A stretch of DNA of 64,000 bases, from the NCBI RefSeq assembly GCF_021272385.1, contig NZ_JAJSDZ010000005.1, positions 434,001 through 498,000 on the forward strand, read 5' to 3'. The stretch is from Vibrio salinus. GTDB taxonomy: Bacteria > Pseudomonadota > Gammaproteobacteria > Enterobacterales > Vibrionaceae. The position numbers and the translations under genes are program-made. How positions within the stretch are numbered: position 1 is the first letter of the stretch; every line of letters begins with the position of its first letter. Below the pieces are notes generated by a model. The model was not told the origin of the DNA and ran no database searches. It saw nothing but the letters and a program-made list of their open reading frames with translations. Shown one piece after another: positions 16,941 to 26,801 of this stretch.

Positions 16941-17858
16941 TCATATTCTTTCATTACAAATATTTAACTGAGCTAAAAGCCAGGTAGCCGCCAGTAACAC
17001 AGCACTTCCTTCCGGGCACAGTTTTTTTTGCTTCAATTCTCGGTCAAAGGCTAAGATTTTCTTTTCAAATTCCACGTCAGTTGTCGAGGGGTGAAGTAAC
17101 ATATCAAAAGCATAATCCTGAACGTAAGCTAATCCTTCAAGACCACCCTGTTTAATGATACTGGTGTCATGACTATTTGCCATAAGCACCAAAAGTGTTT
17201 TTGATAAAGCCTGTTCTTCTGATTGTCCTGCTTCGATAGATTTTTCATAAGCAGGTAACGCATGATGAAAAATAGTCGGATAACCTTGTGCCGCTTCTGT
17301 TTGTACTCCGGATACTTTCTTGTAACAGGAGTTACCTGTTACAGAAGAACCTTGCTGTCCCGCCGTAAGGGGAGCACAACAAAAAGTAATAACTCTCCGA
17401 ATCTGCACCGCATCGAATGACCGCTTTCGGCCAAATAACCAACCAACAGCCCCACAGATTAGGCCAAGTGTGAAAATCATACCTCGTTGCGATATTTTCC
17501 CACTTGCCGCTTTTAAGACATCCTTTTCAGCCTTTAATCCCACTTCCTGCAACGCCGGAAATAAATGCCAGGCTTCTTTATGCTTCATTTCCATGCCTGT
17601 TTGAACAAATTCCTTCATGTACGTTCTGAGCACATTTGCACTGGCAATAGACGTATCAATATCAATCTTCTCCTGAATGCTTTCGGATGAGCAATCAATA
17701 AGACCGGCTTTAGGTGTGAGGTGTATTTCCAGCATTATTGCATGATAAGCCATATTCCCCGCAAGCTCACAGATATTAAGCTGTAGTTTACCACTGGCGG
17801 ATTTCTGACAGATCTCACAATCGTCCATTAACAGCTTAAAAAAATTATTTGAAATCAT
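16941..17858 (-). CDS. degenerate CitG-like paralogue
   Basis: Related over its length to CitG, triphosphoribosyl-dephospho-CoA synthase, but changed at motifs that the CitG at 25710-26801 keeps. PKPGLVD with GAHTDMD became TPKAGLID with a broken follow-up (48-69). THKG became SQRG (123-126). GARGEAASGY became VQTEAAQGYP (185-194). SPGGSADLLA became CPEGSAVLLA (281-290), losing the aspartate. Length (305) and the hydrophobic GMIFTLGLICGAVGWL are kept, and there is no stop or frameshift. It sits downstream of the sensor gene, where citB would be expected. It is probably not a working synthase; a regulatory or scaffold role is possible. Confidence 0.75.
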   Translation of the reverse strand: MISNNFFKLLMDDCEICQKSASGKLQLNICELAGNMAYHAIMLEIHLTPKAGLIDCSSESIQEKIDIDTSIASANVLRTYMKEFVQTGMEMKHKEAWHLFPALQEVGLKAEKDVLKAASGKISQRGMIFTLGLICGAVGWLFGRKRSFDAVQIRRVITFCCAPLTAGQQGSSVTGNSCYKKVSGVQTEAAQGYPTIFHHALPAYEKSIEAGQSEEQALSKTLLVLMANSHDTSIIKQGGLEGLAYVQDYAFDMLLHPSTTDVEFEKKILAFDRELKQKKLCPEGSAVLLAATWLLAQLNICNERI

Positions 17859-18108
17859 GACTTATCATACTCGTATTAAAGTGCTCCATTTCTATCAATC
17901 ATATTACGTTACGAAAACCACTTTTCTTGCTATTTTGATTGAACCATTTGGAACCTGACAAACTTTGTAAAATCCTATTTTGCTATGAGATAAGCATACT
18001 AAAAATGATATTCTTCATGCTTCGCTTTGGCATTAACAACATCAATGCATTTTATGGTTTTAATTTTCGTCATTCAGAGGCAAAAATATTAAAAGGCACT
18101 ATGAATCA

Positions 18109-19782
18109 TTACACCTCTGATTCTGTTTCCACCACTTCATTCTCAATGATTTCAGTTTTAGGAATAAAAATAGAGAAAATAGTTCCTTTCGGTTTCGCAT
18201 CGTCTACCAAAATCACGCCTCCTGCATGGTTAACATAACGATTGATAAGATAGAGTCCGACACCACTGGCATCTTTCTCTGGGGCATTTTTACTTGATAC
18301 TCCCTTAGAAAACATTGTCATAGCAAATTCAGGATCAATACCACAACCATTATCTTTCACCTCAATAACTAATTCCTTTCCGGCATCAGAAATAAGAAAA
18401 GAAACTACATTATTACTTTCTGGGTTTTTCTGTGATGCTTCAAAAGCATTATCAAGCAAATTACCGATAACTGCTGAAAGCTCACTGATCGTGATAGCTC
18501 TCTTTTCATCCATCAACTGGCACAGAGGATCAAACTGTAGTTCAAGCCCCAACTCTCTCGCACGGGCAGCTTTACCAATTAAAATACCGGCAACCTGCTT
18601 ACAATGTATACGTTCAACAATGAAATCTATAATTTCTTGCTTACGATGTTTATCACTGTAGATAAATTCAAGAGCCGTATTTATATCACCCATCTCAAGT
18701 AATCCTGCGACAGTGGACATCCTGTTTTCATAATTATCTCTGAGTGCACGAAGACTATCGGTATACTGCTTAACCTGCGCTAATTCTTTGGTCAGTGAAC
18801 TAATTTCCTCTTTTTTCCGGAAGCTTATCACCCAGCCGATAAATTTATCCTGATCAAAAATAGCCACTCGATTTGCAATAAGAACATTGTTATTAATTTT
18901 AATAAGTTCGTCGTTTAAGTTTTCTTCGAATGGTGTATGGAAAAAAAACTGCCCCTGATTTATAAAATCAGTAATATTATGTTGTTGTAACTCTTTGGGG
19001 CTCTTTTCGGTGCCAATCAGCGCACGAGCCGTATTATTCACCGTCAGGATTTTTCCTTTTTTATCAATAGCAATAATACCTTCGTATACCGATTGCATTA
19101 TGGATTTACGCATATTATAGGCAAAAGCAATTTCTGCGGGCTCTTTACCATTCATATTCTTTTTAACGTGGTTTGAGAATAACCACCCCACAACTAAAGT
19201 AATAAATAGTATAATAAAAAAGTCCTGATATAACGGCTTCGCGTATTCTATCAGCCAACCGTCAATTCTATCGATTAGATATCCGACTGAAACAACACCA
19301 ATAATCTTACCCTGACTATTTTTTACCGGTGTTTTTCCACGGACTGAATACCCTAAACTCCCTGAATTAAATGAGATATAAGACTTGCCTTTTTGTAATA
19401 CTCCCTCGTTATCAGTACTTTGCATTGGCGTCCCGATTAAATCGGTTACGGGATGAGACAAACGAATCTTTTTGTCATCACCAACAACAATAAAATTCGC
19501 ATCTGATATTTTCCGAAGACGTCCGACAATAGATTCTAATTCAGGGATATTCCTTTGGCTGACAGCCTTAATAATAGAAGGATCACTGGCGATTTCTTCC
19601 GCCTGCACCAATGCCCGGGTTCCAACCTGATGCTCAAGTGTATTCAAAAGAGCACTGCGGAAATTATCGGCGATAAATGCTAACTGAAATCCCATGGAGA
19701 CTAAGATAAATATAAATATTTTATTTCGGAAAGAAACGCTATTCTGAATTTTCTCTAACAATTTAATTGGTGTATTTAACAT
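18109..19782 (-). CDS. citA: CitA-like citrate sensor lacking the phospho-accepting histidine
   Basis: Membrane sensor of the CitA/DpiB family, 557 residues from the ATG at 19782 (GGGA upstream). It has a transmembrane helix near 21-40 and a periplasmic PAS domain with the citrate contacts known from Klebsiella CitA (R107, H110, S140-G141, R148, K150). A second helix is near 187-203, then a cytoplasmic PAS and a HATPase domain with N box N441-N445, DNGCG 477-481 and GVGLYL 507-512. The helix that normally reads LRHEHxN has LRDNYEN (347-353), so both histidines are gone. No citB is adjacent. It probably senses citrate but cannot autophosphorylate at the usual site. Confidence 0.85.
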   Translation of the reverse strand: MLNTPIKLLEKIQNSVSFRNKIFIFILVSMGFQLAFIADNFRSALLNTLEHQVGTRALVQAEEIASDPSIIKAVSQRNIPELESIVGRLRKISDANFIVVGDDKKIRLSHPVTDLIGTPMQSTDNEGVLQKGKSYISFNSGSLGYSVRGKTPVKNSQGKIIGVVSVGYLIDRIDGWLIEYAKPLYQDFFIILFITLVVGWLFSNHVKKNMNGKEPAEIAFAYNMRKSIMQSVYEGIIAIDKKGKILTVNNTARALIGTEKSPKELQQHNITDFINQGQFFFHTPFEENLNDELIKINNNVLIANRVAIFDQDKFIGWVISFRKKEEISSLTKELAQVKQYTDSLRALRDNYENRMSTVAGLLEMGDINTALEFIYSDKHRKQEIIDFIVERIHCKQVAGILIGKAARARELGLELQFDPLCQLMDEKRAITISELSAVIGNLLDNAFEASQKNPESNNVVSFLISDAGKELVIEVKDNGCGIDPEFAMTMFSKGVSSKNAPEKDASGVGLYLINRYVNHAGGVILVDDAKPKGTIFSIFIPKTEIIENEVVETESEV

Positions 19783-20013
19783 GAAGTTCCCATCCTGATA
19801 CCATCTCATTACTGGCTCAATATCCGTTGAACCTGATGAGGTCACGTTGCGACAAAAACAACGCCCTCATAACTGAATTCAAAAACGACAACAGGGAGAA
19901 ATTACTTTCTCCCATTTAATCAATCAGTTAACACCAGCAAGAGTCTTGCTCTGATAACCTATTATACACATATTGTTTTTATTGTTATTTAAATCTTTTA
20001 TCCACCGCTTACG

Positions 20014-21318
20014 TCAGCCTCCCAGAACATACTTGATCATCACGCCGGCAGCGACTGCCGATCCGATAACACCAGCCACATTGGGTCCCATCGCATGCAT
20101 CAAAAGAAAGTTTTGGGCATTGGCTTCAAGGCCTATTTTATTACTGACCCTGGCCGCCATTGGTACAGCTGATACCCCGGCAGAGCCTATAAGTGGGTTC
20201 ATTTTTTCTTTAGACAACATATTAATCGCTTTAGCCATCAATAATCCCGCCGCAGTTCCGACACAGAATGCCGCAATACCCAAAGCCAGAATTCCCAGAG
20301 TTTGAGGCTGAAGAAACTTCTCGGCCATCAGTTTAGAACCTACCGACAACCCGAGGAAAATGGTGACGATATTAATAAGAGCATTCTGAGCAGTGTCGTT
20401 CAATCGTTCCACAACACCACATTCACGCATCAGATTACCGAAGCAAAACATACCCAACAGCGGAGTAGCGGAAGGCAACAGCATTGCAATTAAAATAAGC
20501 AGCATCAGAGGAAAACAAATTTTTTCCAGTTTACCCACTGGGCGCAACTGATTCATCACAATATTTCGTTCACTTTCCGTTGTCAGGGCTCTCATAATCG
20601 GTGGCTGAATCATAGGCACCAACGCCATATATGAGTATGCTGCCACAGCAATTGCTCCCAACAGTTCCGGAGCCAGCTTGCTTGACACATAAATGGCTGT
20701 TGGACCATCTGCGCCACCGATAATTCCAATCGCAGCAGCCTGTGCAACACTGAAGTCCATAATACCTAGCTGACTTAATCCCAGAGCACCAAGCACCGTT
20801 GCAAAAATACCGAATTGCGCTGCGGCACCAAGTAACAATGTCTTAGGGTTTGCCAAAAGCGGACCAAAATCCGTCATGGCTCCAACACCCATAAAAATCA
20901 CCAGAGGTCCGATACCGGAAGCAATTGCAACACTATAAAAGCTGTATAGCATACCATCGGTATAACTGAATTGTTCCGCCATCAGTTTCAGTTCTGCGTA
21001 CTGTTTTGGTGTTGCCGAAGAAATCAAATGCTTAATACCCTCGGAAGACACATCCGTTGTTCCCAGAATTGAAGCGAAAGCCTGCATGACATCCAGTTTC
21101 CCTGCATGGAGAGCGGCATCCACCGCACTCGCCGCCAGGTTGGCATCCGGCAGATTAGCCAGAATGCCACCAACACCAATAGGAACAAGAAGTAGTGGCT
21201 CAAACTGCTTCACAATAGCCAAATAAAGAAGCAGTAGACCAACGCCAATCATGATGGCCTGACCCAATTGCAGATGAAGAAAACCGAAGTCTCTTATCAG
21301 TCCTAGAATACTATCCAT
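20014..21318 (-). CDS. oadB: oxaloacetate decarboxylase, beta subunit (Na+ pump)
   Basis: Integral membrane subunit, 434 residues, that decarboxylates carboxybiotin while exporting sodium. The family motifs [30 protein letters not shown] and the C-terminal [17 protein letters not shown] are all present, and hydrophobic helices fill the length. It follows oadA by nine bases in the order oadG-oadA-oadB. It couples oxaloacetate from citrate cleavage to the sodium gradient during anaerobic citrate use. Confidence 0.95.
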   Translation of the reverse strand: MDSILGLIRDFGFLHLQLGQAIMIGVGLLLLYLAIVKQFEPLLLVPIGVGGILANLPDANLAASAVDAALHAGKLDVMQAFASILGTTDVSSEGIKHLISSATPKQYAELKLMAEQFSYTDGMLYSFYSVAIASGIGPLVIFMGVGAMTDFGPLLANPKTLLLGAAAQFGIFATVLGALGLSQLGIMDFSVAQAAAIGIIGGADGPTAIYVSSKLAPELLGAIAVAAYSYMALVPMIQPPIMRALTTESERNIVMNQLRPVGKLEKICFPLMLLILIAMLLPSATPLLGMFCFGNLMRECGVVERLNDTAQNALINIVTIFLGLSVGSKLMAEKFLQPQTLGILALGIAAFCVGTAAGLLMAKAINMLSKEKMNPLIGSAGVSAVPMAARVSNKIGLEANAQNFLLMHAMGPNVAGVIGSAVAAGVMIKYVLGG

Positions 21319-21327
21319 TTCTTTCCC

Positions 21328-23124
21328 TTATGCTATTGCCAGTAAAGCATCACCAACCTGAACCGAATCACCTTCGGATACCTGGAGTTCATTGACAACA
21401 CCATCGCGGGCAGCCCGGATTTCGGTTTCCATTTTCATGGCTTCCAGAATAAGCAAAACTTCGCCTTCTTTTACAGGTTGTCCGGCTTTAGCATGAATTT
21501 TCCAGATATTACCAGCCAGTGGTGCAGTGACAGTTTCAGCATCTGCTGCAACGGATGGAGCCGGCGCTGCTGCCACCGGAGCTTCAGTCTGAGTTTGAGA
21601 AAGAACAACCGGATCGCAACCTTCATTAATCTGAACTACATAAGACTGATTATTTACATTAACGGTATAAACCGCCGGTTCATCTTTACCCGATTTCGCA
21701 GCAGAAACAGCCGGAGCTGGCTCAGCTTCTGTCGGAACCGGTTCAAATGCGTCAGGATTTCCGCGGTTTTCCAGGAATTTCCATGCCACCTGATCAAACA
21801 GAGCAACGGTCAGAATATCATCAATCCTATTTTCAGCCAGAGTGATGCCTTTTTCTCTTGCTATCGCTTCAACCTGCCCGGTCAGAGCACTGACCTCCGG
21901 TTCAATCAAATCGGCAGGACGACAGGTAATCGGATCCAGACCTTCCAGTACTCTTTCTTGTAACGCCTGATCAACCGGGGCTGGTGTTTTACCATACTCG
22001 CCACGAAGAATACCCGCCGTTTCTTTTGAAATTGTTTTATAACGTTCACCCATCATCACATTAATCACTGCCTGGGTTCCGACAATCTGGGATGTTGGTG
22101 TAACTAAAGGAATGTATCCTAAATCCTGACGGACACGTGGGATTTCTTCCAATACTTCATCGATACGGTCCAGTGCATTCTGCTGTTTAAGCTGACTTTC
22201 CATGTTGGTCAGCATTCCTCCCGGAACCTGAGCGACCAGAATGCGGGAATCCGTACCCTTCATTTGACCTTCAAAAGAATGGTACTTCTTACGGACTTCG
22301 CGGAAATAGGCCGCCACACTCTCGACTTTCTCAATATCCAGACCAGTATCTCTTTCGGTCCCTTTCATAGCAGCAATAATAGACTCAGTTGCCGGATGAC
22401 CATAAGTTCCACTCATTGAAGAAATAGCGGTATCAACCCTATCAGCACCGGCTTCAATGGCTTTCAGCAACGTCATATCGGCAAGGCCGGCTGTAGAATG
22501 GCAGTGAATATGAAGCTCAATATCCAGCTGTTTTTTCAGGGTAGAAACCAGTTCATAAGCTTCATATGGTGACATCACGCCAGACATGTCTTTGATGGCA
22601 ATAGAATTAACGCCACATTCAACCAGCTGTTCTGCAACATCCACCCATGACTGCATAGTATGTACCGGACTGGTCGTATAACAAATCGTTCCCTGAGCAT
22701 GCGCCCCCTGACGATTTACTGCCTGAATTGCCTGTTTTAAATTCCGGACATCGTTTAAGGCATCAAAAACCCGAAAGACATCCATACCATTTGCAACGGC
22801 ACGTTCAACAAATTTATCAACAACATCATCAGCATAGTGCCGGTAACCCAGAATATTCTGCCCCCTGAATAACATCTGTTGTTTTGTGTTTGGCATTGCC
22901 TTTTTCAGTTCACGTAAACGAACCCATGGATCTTCGCCAAGGAAGCGAATACAAGAATCGAATGTTGCACCACCCCATGATTCAAGAGACCAGTAACCAA
23001 TCTCATCCAGTTTAGAGGCAATAGGTAACATATCATCAAGGCGTAGTCGGGTAGCAAAGAGAGACTGATGAGCATCTCGAAGAACAACGTCAGTAATACC
23101 TAACGGTTTCGTTATTTTAGACAT
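21328..23124 (-). CDS. oadA: oxaloacetate decarboxylase, alpha subunit
   Basis: Biotin-dependent carboxyltransferase subunit, 598 residues. The N-terminal carboxyltransferase barrel starts with [16 protein letters not shown] and has the metal site [13 protein letters not shown]. An alanine/proline-rich linker follows (about 478-535), and the C-terminal biotinyl domain has EAMKM with biotin lysine K564. It transfers the carboxyl group of oxaloacetate to biotin, yielding pyruvate, and passes it to OadB. It is in the middle of a three-gene unit with oadG upstream and oadB downstream. Confidence 0.95.
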   Translation of the reverse strand: MSKITKPLGITDVVLRDAHQSLFATRLRLDDMLPIASKLDEIGYWSLESWGGATFDSCIRFLGEDPWVRLRELKKAMPNTKQQMLFRGQNILGYRHYADDVVDKFVERAVANGMDVFRVFDALNDVRNLKQAIQAVNRQGAHAQGTICYTTSPVHTMQSWVDVAEQLVECGVNSIAIKDMSGVMSPYEAYELVSTLKKQLDIELHIHCHSTAGLADMTLLKAIEAGADRVDTAISSMSGTYGHPATESIIAAMKGTERDTGLDIEKVESVAAYFREVRKKYHSFEGQMKGTDSRILVAQVPGGMLTNMESQLKQQNALDRIDEVLEEIPRVRQDLGYIPLVTPTSQIVGTQAVINVMMGERYKTISKETAGILRGEYGKTPAPVDQALQERVLEGLDPITCRPADLIEPEVSALTGQVEAIAREKGITLAENRIDDILTVALFDQVAWKFLENRGNPDAFEPVPTEAEPAPAVSAAKSGKDEPAVYTVNVNNQSYVVQINEGCDPVVLSQTQTEAPVAAAPAPSVAADAETVTAPLAGNIWKIHAKAGQPVKEGEVLLILEAMKMETEIRAARDGVVNELQVSEGDSVQVGDALLAIA

Positions 23125-23155
23125 GGATAATCCCTTTAAATTCTTACTTACAGTG

Positions 23156-23401
23156 TCAACTGAAGTTTTTCTTGTGGTGATGAAGCGCTACGGAAATAGC
23201 CGCAATAAGGCTGTCATCCGAAGTCGGGTTGGACGACACTGATGCGCCTGCAGGAGAAGGTTTCTGTACGGGGTCAAATCGCATTGCTACGACAGCCAAA
23301 AGCTTAATCGCCCCAACCAGAATCAGTAGAAATATGAAAACGAACCCCATGCCAAGAGTCATGAGGGTTACACCTTCTAAGATAATCGGACCTTCATTCA
23401 T
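23156..23401 (-). CDS. oadG: oxaloacetate decarboxylase, gamma subunit
   Basis: Small membrane subunit of 81 residues that assembles the alpha and beta subunits. One N-terminal helix (about 12-36, [17 protein letters not shown]) is followed by a short proline- and serine-rich linker and a basic/histidine C-terminus (ALHHHKKN) resembling the zinc-binding tail of other OadG proteins. It is the first gene of oadGAB, 31 bases before oadA. The 300-base gap upstream to the divergent citX-like gene holds the promoters of both. Confidence 0.9.
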   Translation of the reverse strand: MNEGPIILEGVTLMTLGMGFVFIFLLILVGAIKLLAVVAMRFDPVQKPSPAGASVSSNPTSDDSLIAAISVALHHHKKNFS

Positions 23402-23701
23402 TGTTAACTTAGACCTTCTTTTATTAGGTCATGCCAGTTTACTGACGAGATATGGATAACTACGTGAAGAGGGTCATTCAATTGTAACCACTAAACAACT
23501 TATATGATTTTTATGAAGAAAACCCATGATGGACAAAAGGACATGTTAAATCAGCTATTCATTAGCAAATCGCTGAATTACGTTCATAAACACCATTTAA
23601 ATCTCTTTAAACATAGCTGAGTGCCCTGCATACCTCATTAATGAAAGAATTTCTTACATTATTCTGATAGGACATTGAGGCTACAACAGAAGGACTAAGC
23701 A

Positions 23702-24226
23702 ATGCTCACCAGCCCCACTTTGATAAACAGTTATGAATACAAACAGGACCGGATACACAGACAAAAGAGATTGTCTGCTAAGTATCAGAAACCTGTCATC
23801 CTGGTTTCTGCTTACCTGCCAAACGAACTGGCAGAAAAAGATTATGCGAATCAAATCTTCACCGATGCGTTAGGGCACGTGGAAACAGAACTGAAAAAAG
23901 TTCAATGGAAATGCATTGCCCGTCATCGCACACATCATAAGCTGGGCAGTGACGCTATGTTAGTAATCGATACGCATGACGCTAAACTTATAAAAAAAAT
24001 AATGATGAAGATTGAGCACGAGCACCCGTTGGGGAAATTAATGAATATTGATGTGTACAATTCTTTCGGTCAGGCACTTTCCCGAGCTTCCTGTAATATG
24101 CCACCAAGAAAACACATGTTCCGCAAATCTACAGCGCTGTTCCATTCTAATGAAAACTATTTTGAATGTGACGAAATAGAAAAACAAATAACCGTCATGA
24201 TGGACAGAGCAACAACATCTGCCTGA
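23702..24226 (+). CDS. degenerate CitX-like paralogue
   Basis: 174 residues, related to CitX (holo-citrate-lyase synthase, which attaches the prosthetic group to CitD). It keeps the core HPLGKLMNIDVYN and SRASCNMPPRK. The cysteine motif of the true CitX at 26779-27315 (RKCLICDKPAVICAR) is replaced by RKHMFRKSTALFHSN, so the paired cysteines are gone. AAGGA lies seven bases before the ATG. It is alone and opposite in direction to the rest of the citrate genes, in the slot between oadG and citC where I recall citS in V. cholerae. It is intact as a reading frame, so it may have gained another role. Confidence 0.75.
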   Translation: MLTSPTLINSYEYKQDRIHRQKRLSAKYQKPVILVSAYLPNELAEKDYANQIFTDALGHVETELKKVQWKCIARHRTHHKLGSDAMLVIDTHDAKLIKKIMMKIEHEHPLGKLMNIDVYNSFGQALSRASCNMPPRKHMFRKSTALFHSNENYFECDEIEKQITVMMDRATTSA

Positions 24227-24260
24227 ATGAGAATATACTCTTTCCTTAGTTCCAACAGAT

Positions 24261-24298
24261 AAAAGCCAGACCGTCTATTTTATACGGTCTGGCTTTTT
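24261..24298. terminator. bidirectional terminator
   Basis: Strong hairpin AAAAGCCAGACCGT (24261-24274) with ACGGTCTGGCTTTTT (24284-24298), nine-base loop, with A and T tracts on both sides. It serves the convergent citX-like gene (plus) and citC (minus). Confidence 0.9.
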
Positions 24299-24335
24299 AT
24301 ATCAGTTGTATCAGTTCCTCAGAAAACATCGAAAT

Positions 24336-25436
24336 TTACAATGCAACAGGAGCAACAGATGAAGACGTAGTTATTGCTGTTTTTCTCTTATGTTGATACT
24401 CACTGTCTTCATTGCTGAACAACTCTCTCAGGTAGTTATATGTTGTTTCCGGAACCAGTTTATGTAACTCATCCCACTCGTTATTAAACAACAGATGCCT
24501 CACCAACGATGCTGAAATTGGTCTCTGTTCCTGTTCTTTTCTTGGAATTTCCACCAAGGTTACAGGCTTGCTGTCGATTGACGGTGTTGTCAGCCAATTA
24601 TGCATCTGCTGATTATAAAAACGGGTCACTTTGCATATGGGCTCCGTACCGACAAACCTGTGGGTAATACCCAAAGCGGTCGCAATATGGTTACGGAAAA
24701 GCTGCAAATCCACAGCAGTATGAGAGTAGTTAACTACTCCTTCATCTTTAAGAAAATAGCTTGGAAAAGTTGCGCGAGAAATAATGTAGTCGGAACCAGG
24801 ATGAATAGTGACATTTTTAATATCGCTTAATCCGGCTTTAATCATATTAAAACGGTCTTCATAGCCAAAGAAAGAGCTGTCTTCTTTTACTACAAACAAA
24901 TGAACCCAATCACACTGGCTGGCAGCATATTCCACCAGATAACGATGACCAAACGTAAACGGATTTGCATTCATGACAATACTGCCGATCTTATCGCCTT
25001 CATGCTTTAATTTTGAGAGCTGTTGGCAATAATTATCCAAGCGGACTTTGCTGTTTTCTAAAAGAATAACTCGATCTTTTACCGAAGTAAGCTGGTAGAA
25101 ACCCGCATTATGAAACATCTGGTAATTTTCCGGCTTGGTAAAAATAAAGAGATGAAACCGACCTTGTTCATAAGCCAATGACACCAGTTCCGATAAAAGT
25201 GTTGTCGACACTCCCTGCCCCTGATGCTCCTGACTTACCGCTATCGACTTTAAAATATTTCCTGCCAGTCCACCGCAAGCAACTATTTTATCGCCATCCA
25301 AAGCGACAAGAAAAAATTCAACGTCATCATCGATACCTAACCCCATATCAGAAAGAAAAGACGCGACTTTCGTCATTTTTTCTGTCTTGCTGCTGGTTAC
25401 TACTTTTTCAAAGGAATACGATGTGATCACGGACAT
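24336..25436 (-). CDS. citC: citrate lyase ligase (acetate:SH-citrate lyase ligase)
   Basis: Activates citrate lyase by acetylating the thiol of the CitD prosthetic group at ATP cost. 366 residues: an N-terminal GNAT-like domain (QEHQGQGVSTTLLSEL near 81-96) and a nucleotidyltransferase-like domain starting with NANPFTFGHRYLVEYAA near 155-171. The C-terminal tail of about 25 residues is serine/threonine rich. It lies 273 bases downstream of citG in the same direction, so it may have its own promoter instead of leading the cit operon as in many other bacteria. Confidence 0.93.
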   Translation of the reverse strand: MSVITSYSFEKVVTSSKTEKMTKVASFLSDMGLGIDDDVEFFLVALDGDKIVACGGLAGNILKSIAVSQEHQGQGVSTTLLSELVSLAYEQGRFHLFIFTKPENYQMFHNAGFYQLTSVKDRVILLENSKVRLDNYCQQLSKLKHEGDKIGSIVMNANPFTFGHRYLVEYAASQCDWVHLFVVKEDSSFFGYEDRFNMIKAGLSDIKNVTIHPGSDYIISRATFPSYFLKDEGVVNYSHTAVDLQLFRNHIATALGITHRFVGTEPICKVTRFYNQQMHNWLTTPSIDSKPVTLVEIPRKEQEQRPISASLVRHLLFNNEWDELHKLVPETTYNYLRELFSNEDSEYQHKRKTAITTSSSVAPVAL

Positions 25437-25709
25437 TTCTCAATTTTAGTCGGTCTGTTAATCAGGTTTCTGACTGTCACCATTAAAGCCAGAATTCAGT
25501 AAACCCGGACATCCAAATTGTCGCTTTTAAATGAGTTAAGAATAATGACCTGAATCATATCCTCAAACGGAAAAAAATACTTTAAATAGCGTTAATGGTT
25601 TTAATTGATGTCACTACTATTTTATCTTGGCTTCTTTATAAGCGGATAAGATAACCGGAGAAAAATAATGCACATCGCCATATAATCGCATACTAAATCG
25701 AGTCAAAGC

Positions 25710-26801
25710 TCAAGATGATAATTCTTGATGATAAATGCTCTGATTTGAACAAACACAAGAACCAAGTGAAAGTTCTGAGCATTTACAATCACACTGATTA
25801 GCGGTATTTAATGTTTTAGCCACCCATAGTGCATCCTTGTGGTTGGGAAGCAAATCAAGCTGCTCGATCTGTGCAAGCAACCAAGTCATCGCTAACAGAT
25901 CAGCACTACCACCCGGGCTAATATTTTTCTGAATAAAACTATGATCTAAAGTTCTTAGCACTTCTTTTAGCTTCGGATTTTCAACCCCACCCTGATTTAA
26001 CAAGTTTCTTGCACAGCTTTGAACATAACTCAAACCAGATACGCCAGAACGGTTAACAACATTGGAATCCTGATTCTTCGCCATGATCACCAACAATGTT
26101 TGTCTCAGAGCATCTTCGGAAGAAGCACCGTCTAAAATCAAAGACTCAAACTCGGGTAACGCATAATCCAGAATCGTACTGTAACCAGAAGCCGCTTCAC
26201 CTCTGGCACCAGTCAACCCATATTCTCGGAACAGACGCTGTCCATTCGATTCACAATCAGCCTGTGAACGATTTTTTTTAAGCTCATCCAGAACCAATAG
26301 CTGGCATGTCGCTTTAATTACTTTGCTTATATGAAGCGCATCGACCGGTAATGATTTTCCGAGCAACCAACCGGCAGCACCGGTAATTAAACCAAGCCCA
26401 AAGATCATCCCTTTGTGAGTATTTACACCAGATGTCGCTTTGAGCATTGCCTTTTCCGCTTCAATACCTACCGGTCTCAGCTTAGACAACAGTGCATGAG
26501 CAGGCAGATCCCGGTAAAAGAATCCGGTCGCTGCAAAATGTTCAATATAGGGTCGGATGGCCTGCGCACTTAACTCAAACAGAGGCACATCCATATCGGT
26601 ATGAGCACCATTACTTTCTACGTCCACCAAACCGGGCTTCGGCGTATGGTGAACCTCAACCAGCATAGAATGATAAGCAAAATCGGAAATCACTTTTAAC
26701 CCATTTGGTTCCTCTATTAAAGAAACCGGACTATCCGATTCGACAACGGAGAGCGTCGGATCTATCAGAAGATCAAGATTAGGCGCAACGTTTGTCATCA
26801 A
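25710..26801 (-). CDS. citG: triphosphoribosyl-dephospho-CoA synthase
   Basis: Makes the precursor of the citrate lyase prosthetic group from ATP and dephospho-CoA. 363 residues with all CitG motifs: TPKPGLVD with GAHTDMD (53-71), NTHKGMIFGLGL (127-138), GARGEAASGY (198-207), KNQDSNVVNRSG (242-253) and SPGGSADLLA (295-304). The C-terminus adds a cysteine-rich tail (CDCKC, then CVC, near 340-353) that is not part of the usual family and could bind metal. It overlaps citX by 23 bases at the 3' end of the citDEFX operon. Confidence 0.92.
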   Translation of the reverse strand: MMTNVAPNLDLLIDPTLSVVESDSPVSLIEEPNGLKVISDFAYHSMLVEVHHTPKPGLVDVESNGAHTDMDVPLFELSAQAIRPYIEHFAATGFFYRDLPAHALLSKLRPVGIEAEKAMLKATSGVNTHKGMIFGLGLITGAAGWLLGKSLPVDALHISKVIKATCQLLVLDELKKNRSQADCESNGQRLFREYGLTGARGEAASGYSTILDYALPEFESLILDGASSEDALRQTLLVIMAKNQDSNVVNRSGVSGLSYVQSCARNLLNQGGVENPKLKEVLRTLDHSFIQKNISPGGSADLLAMTWLLAQIEQLDLLPNHKDALWVAKTLNTANQCDCKCSELSLGSCVCSNQSIYHQELSS

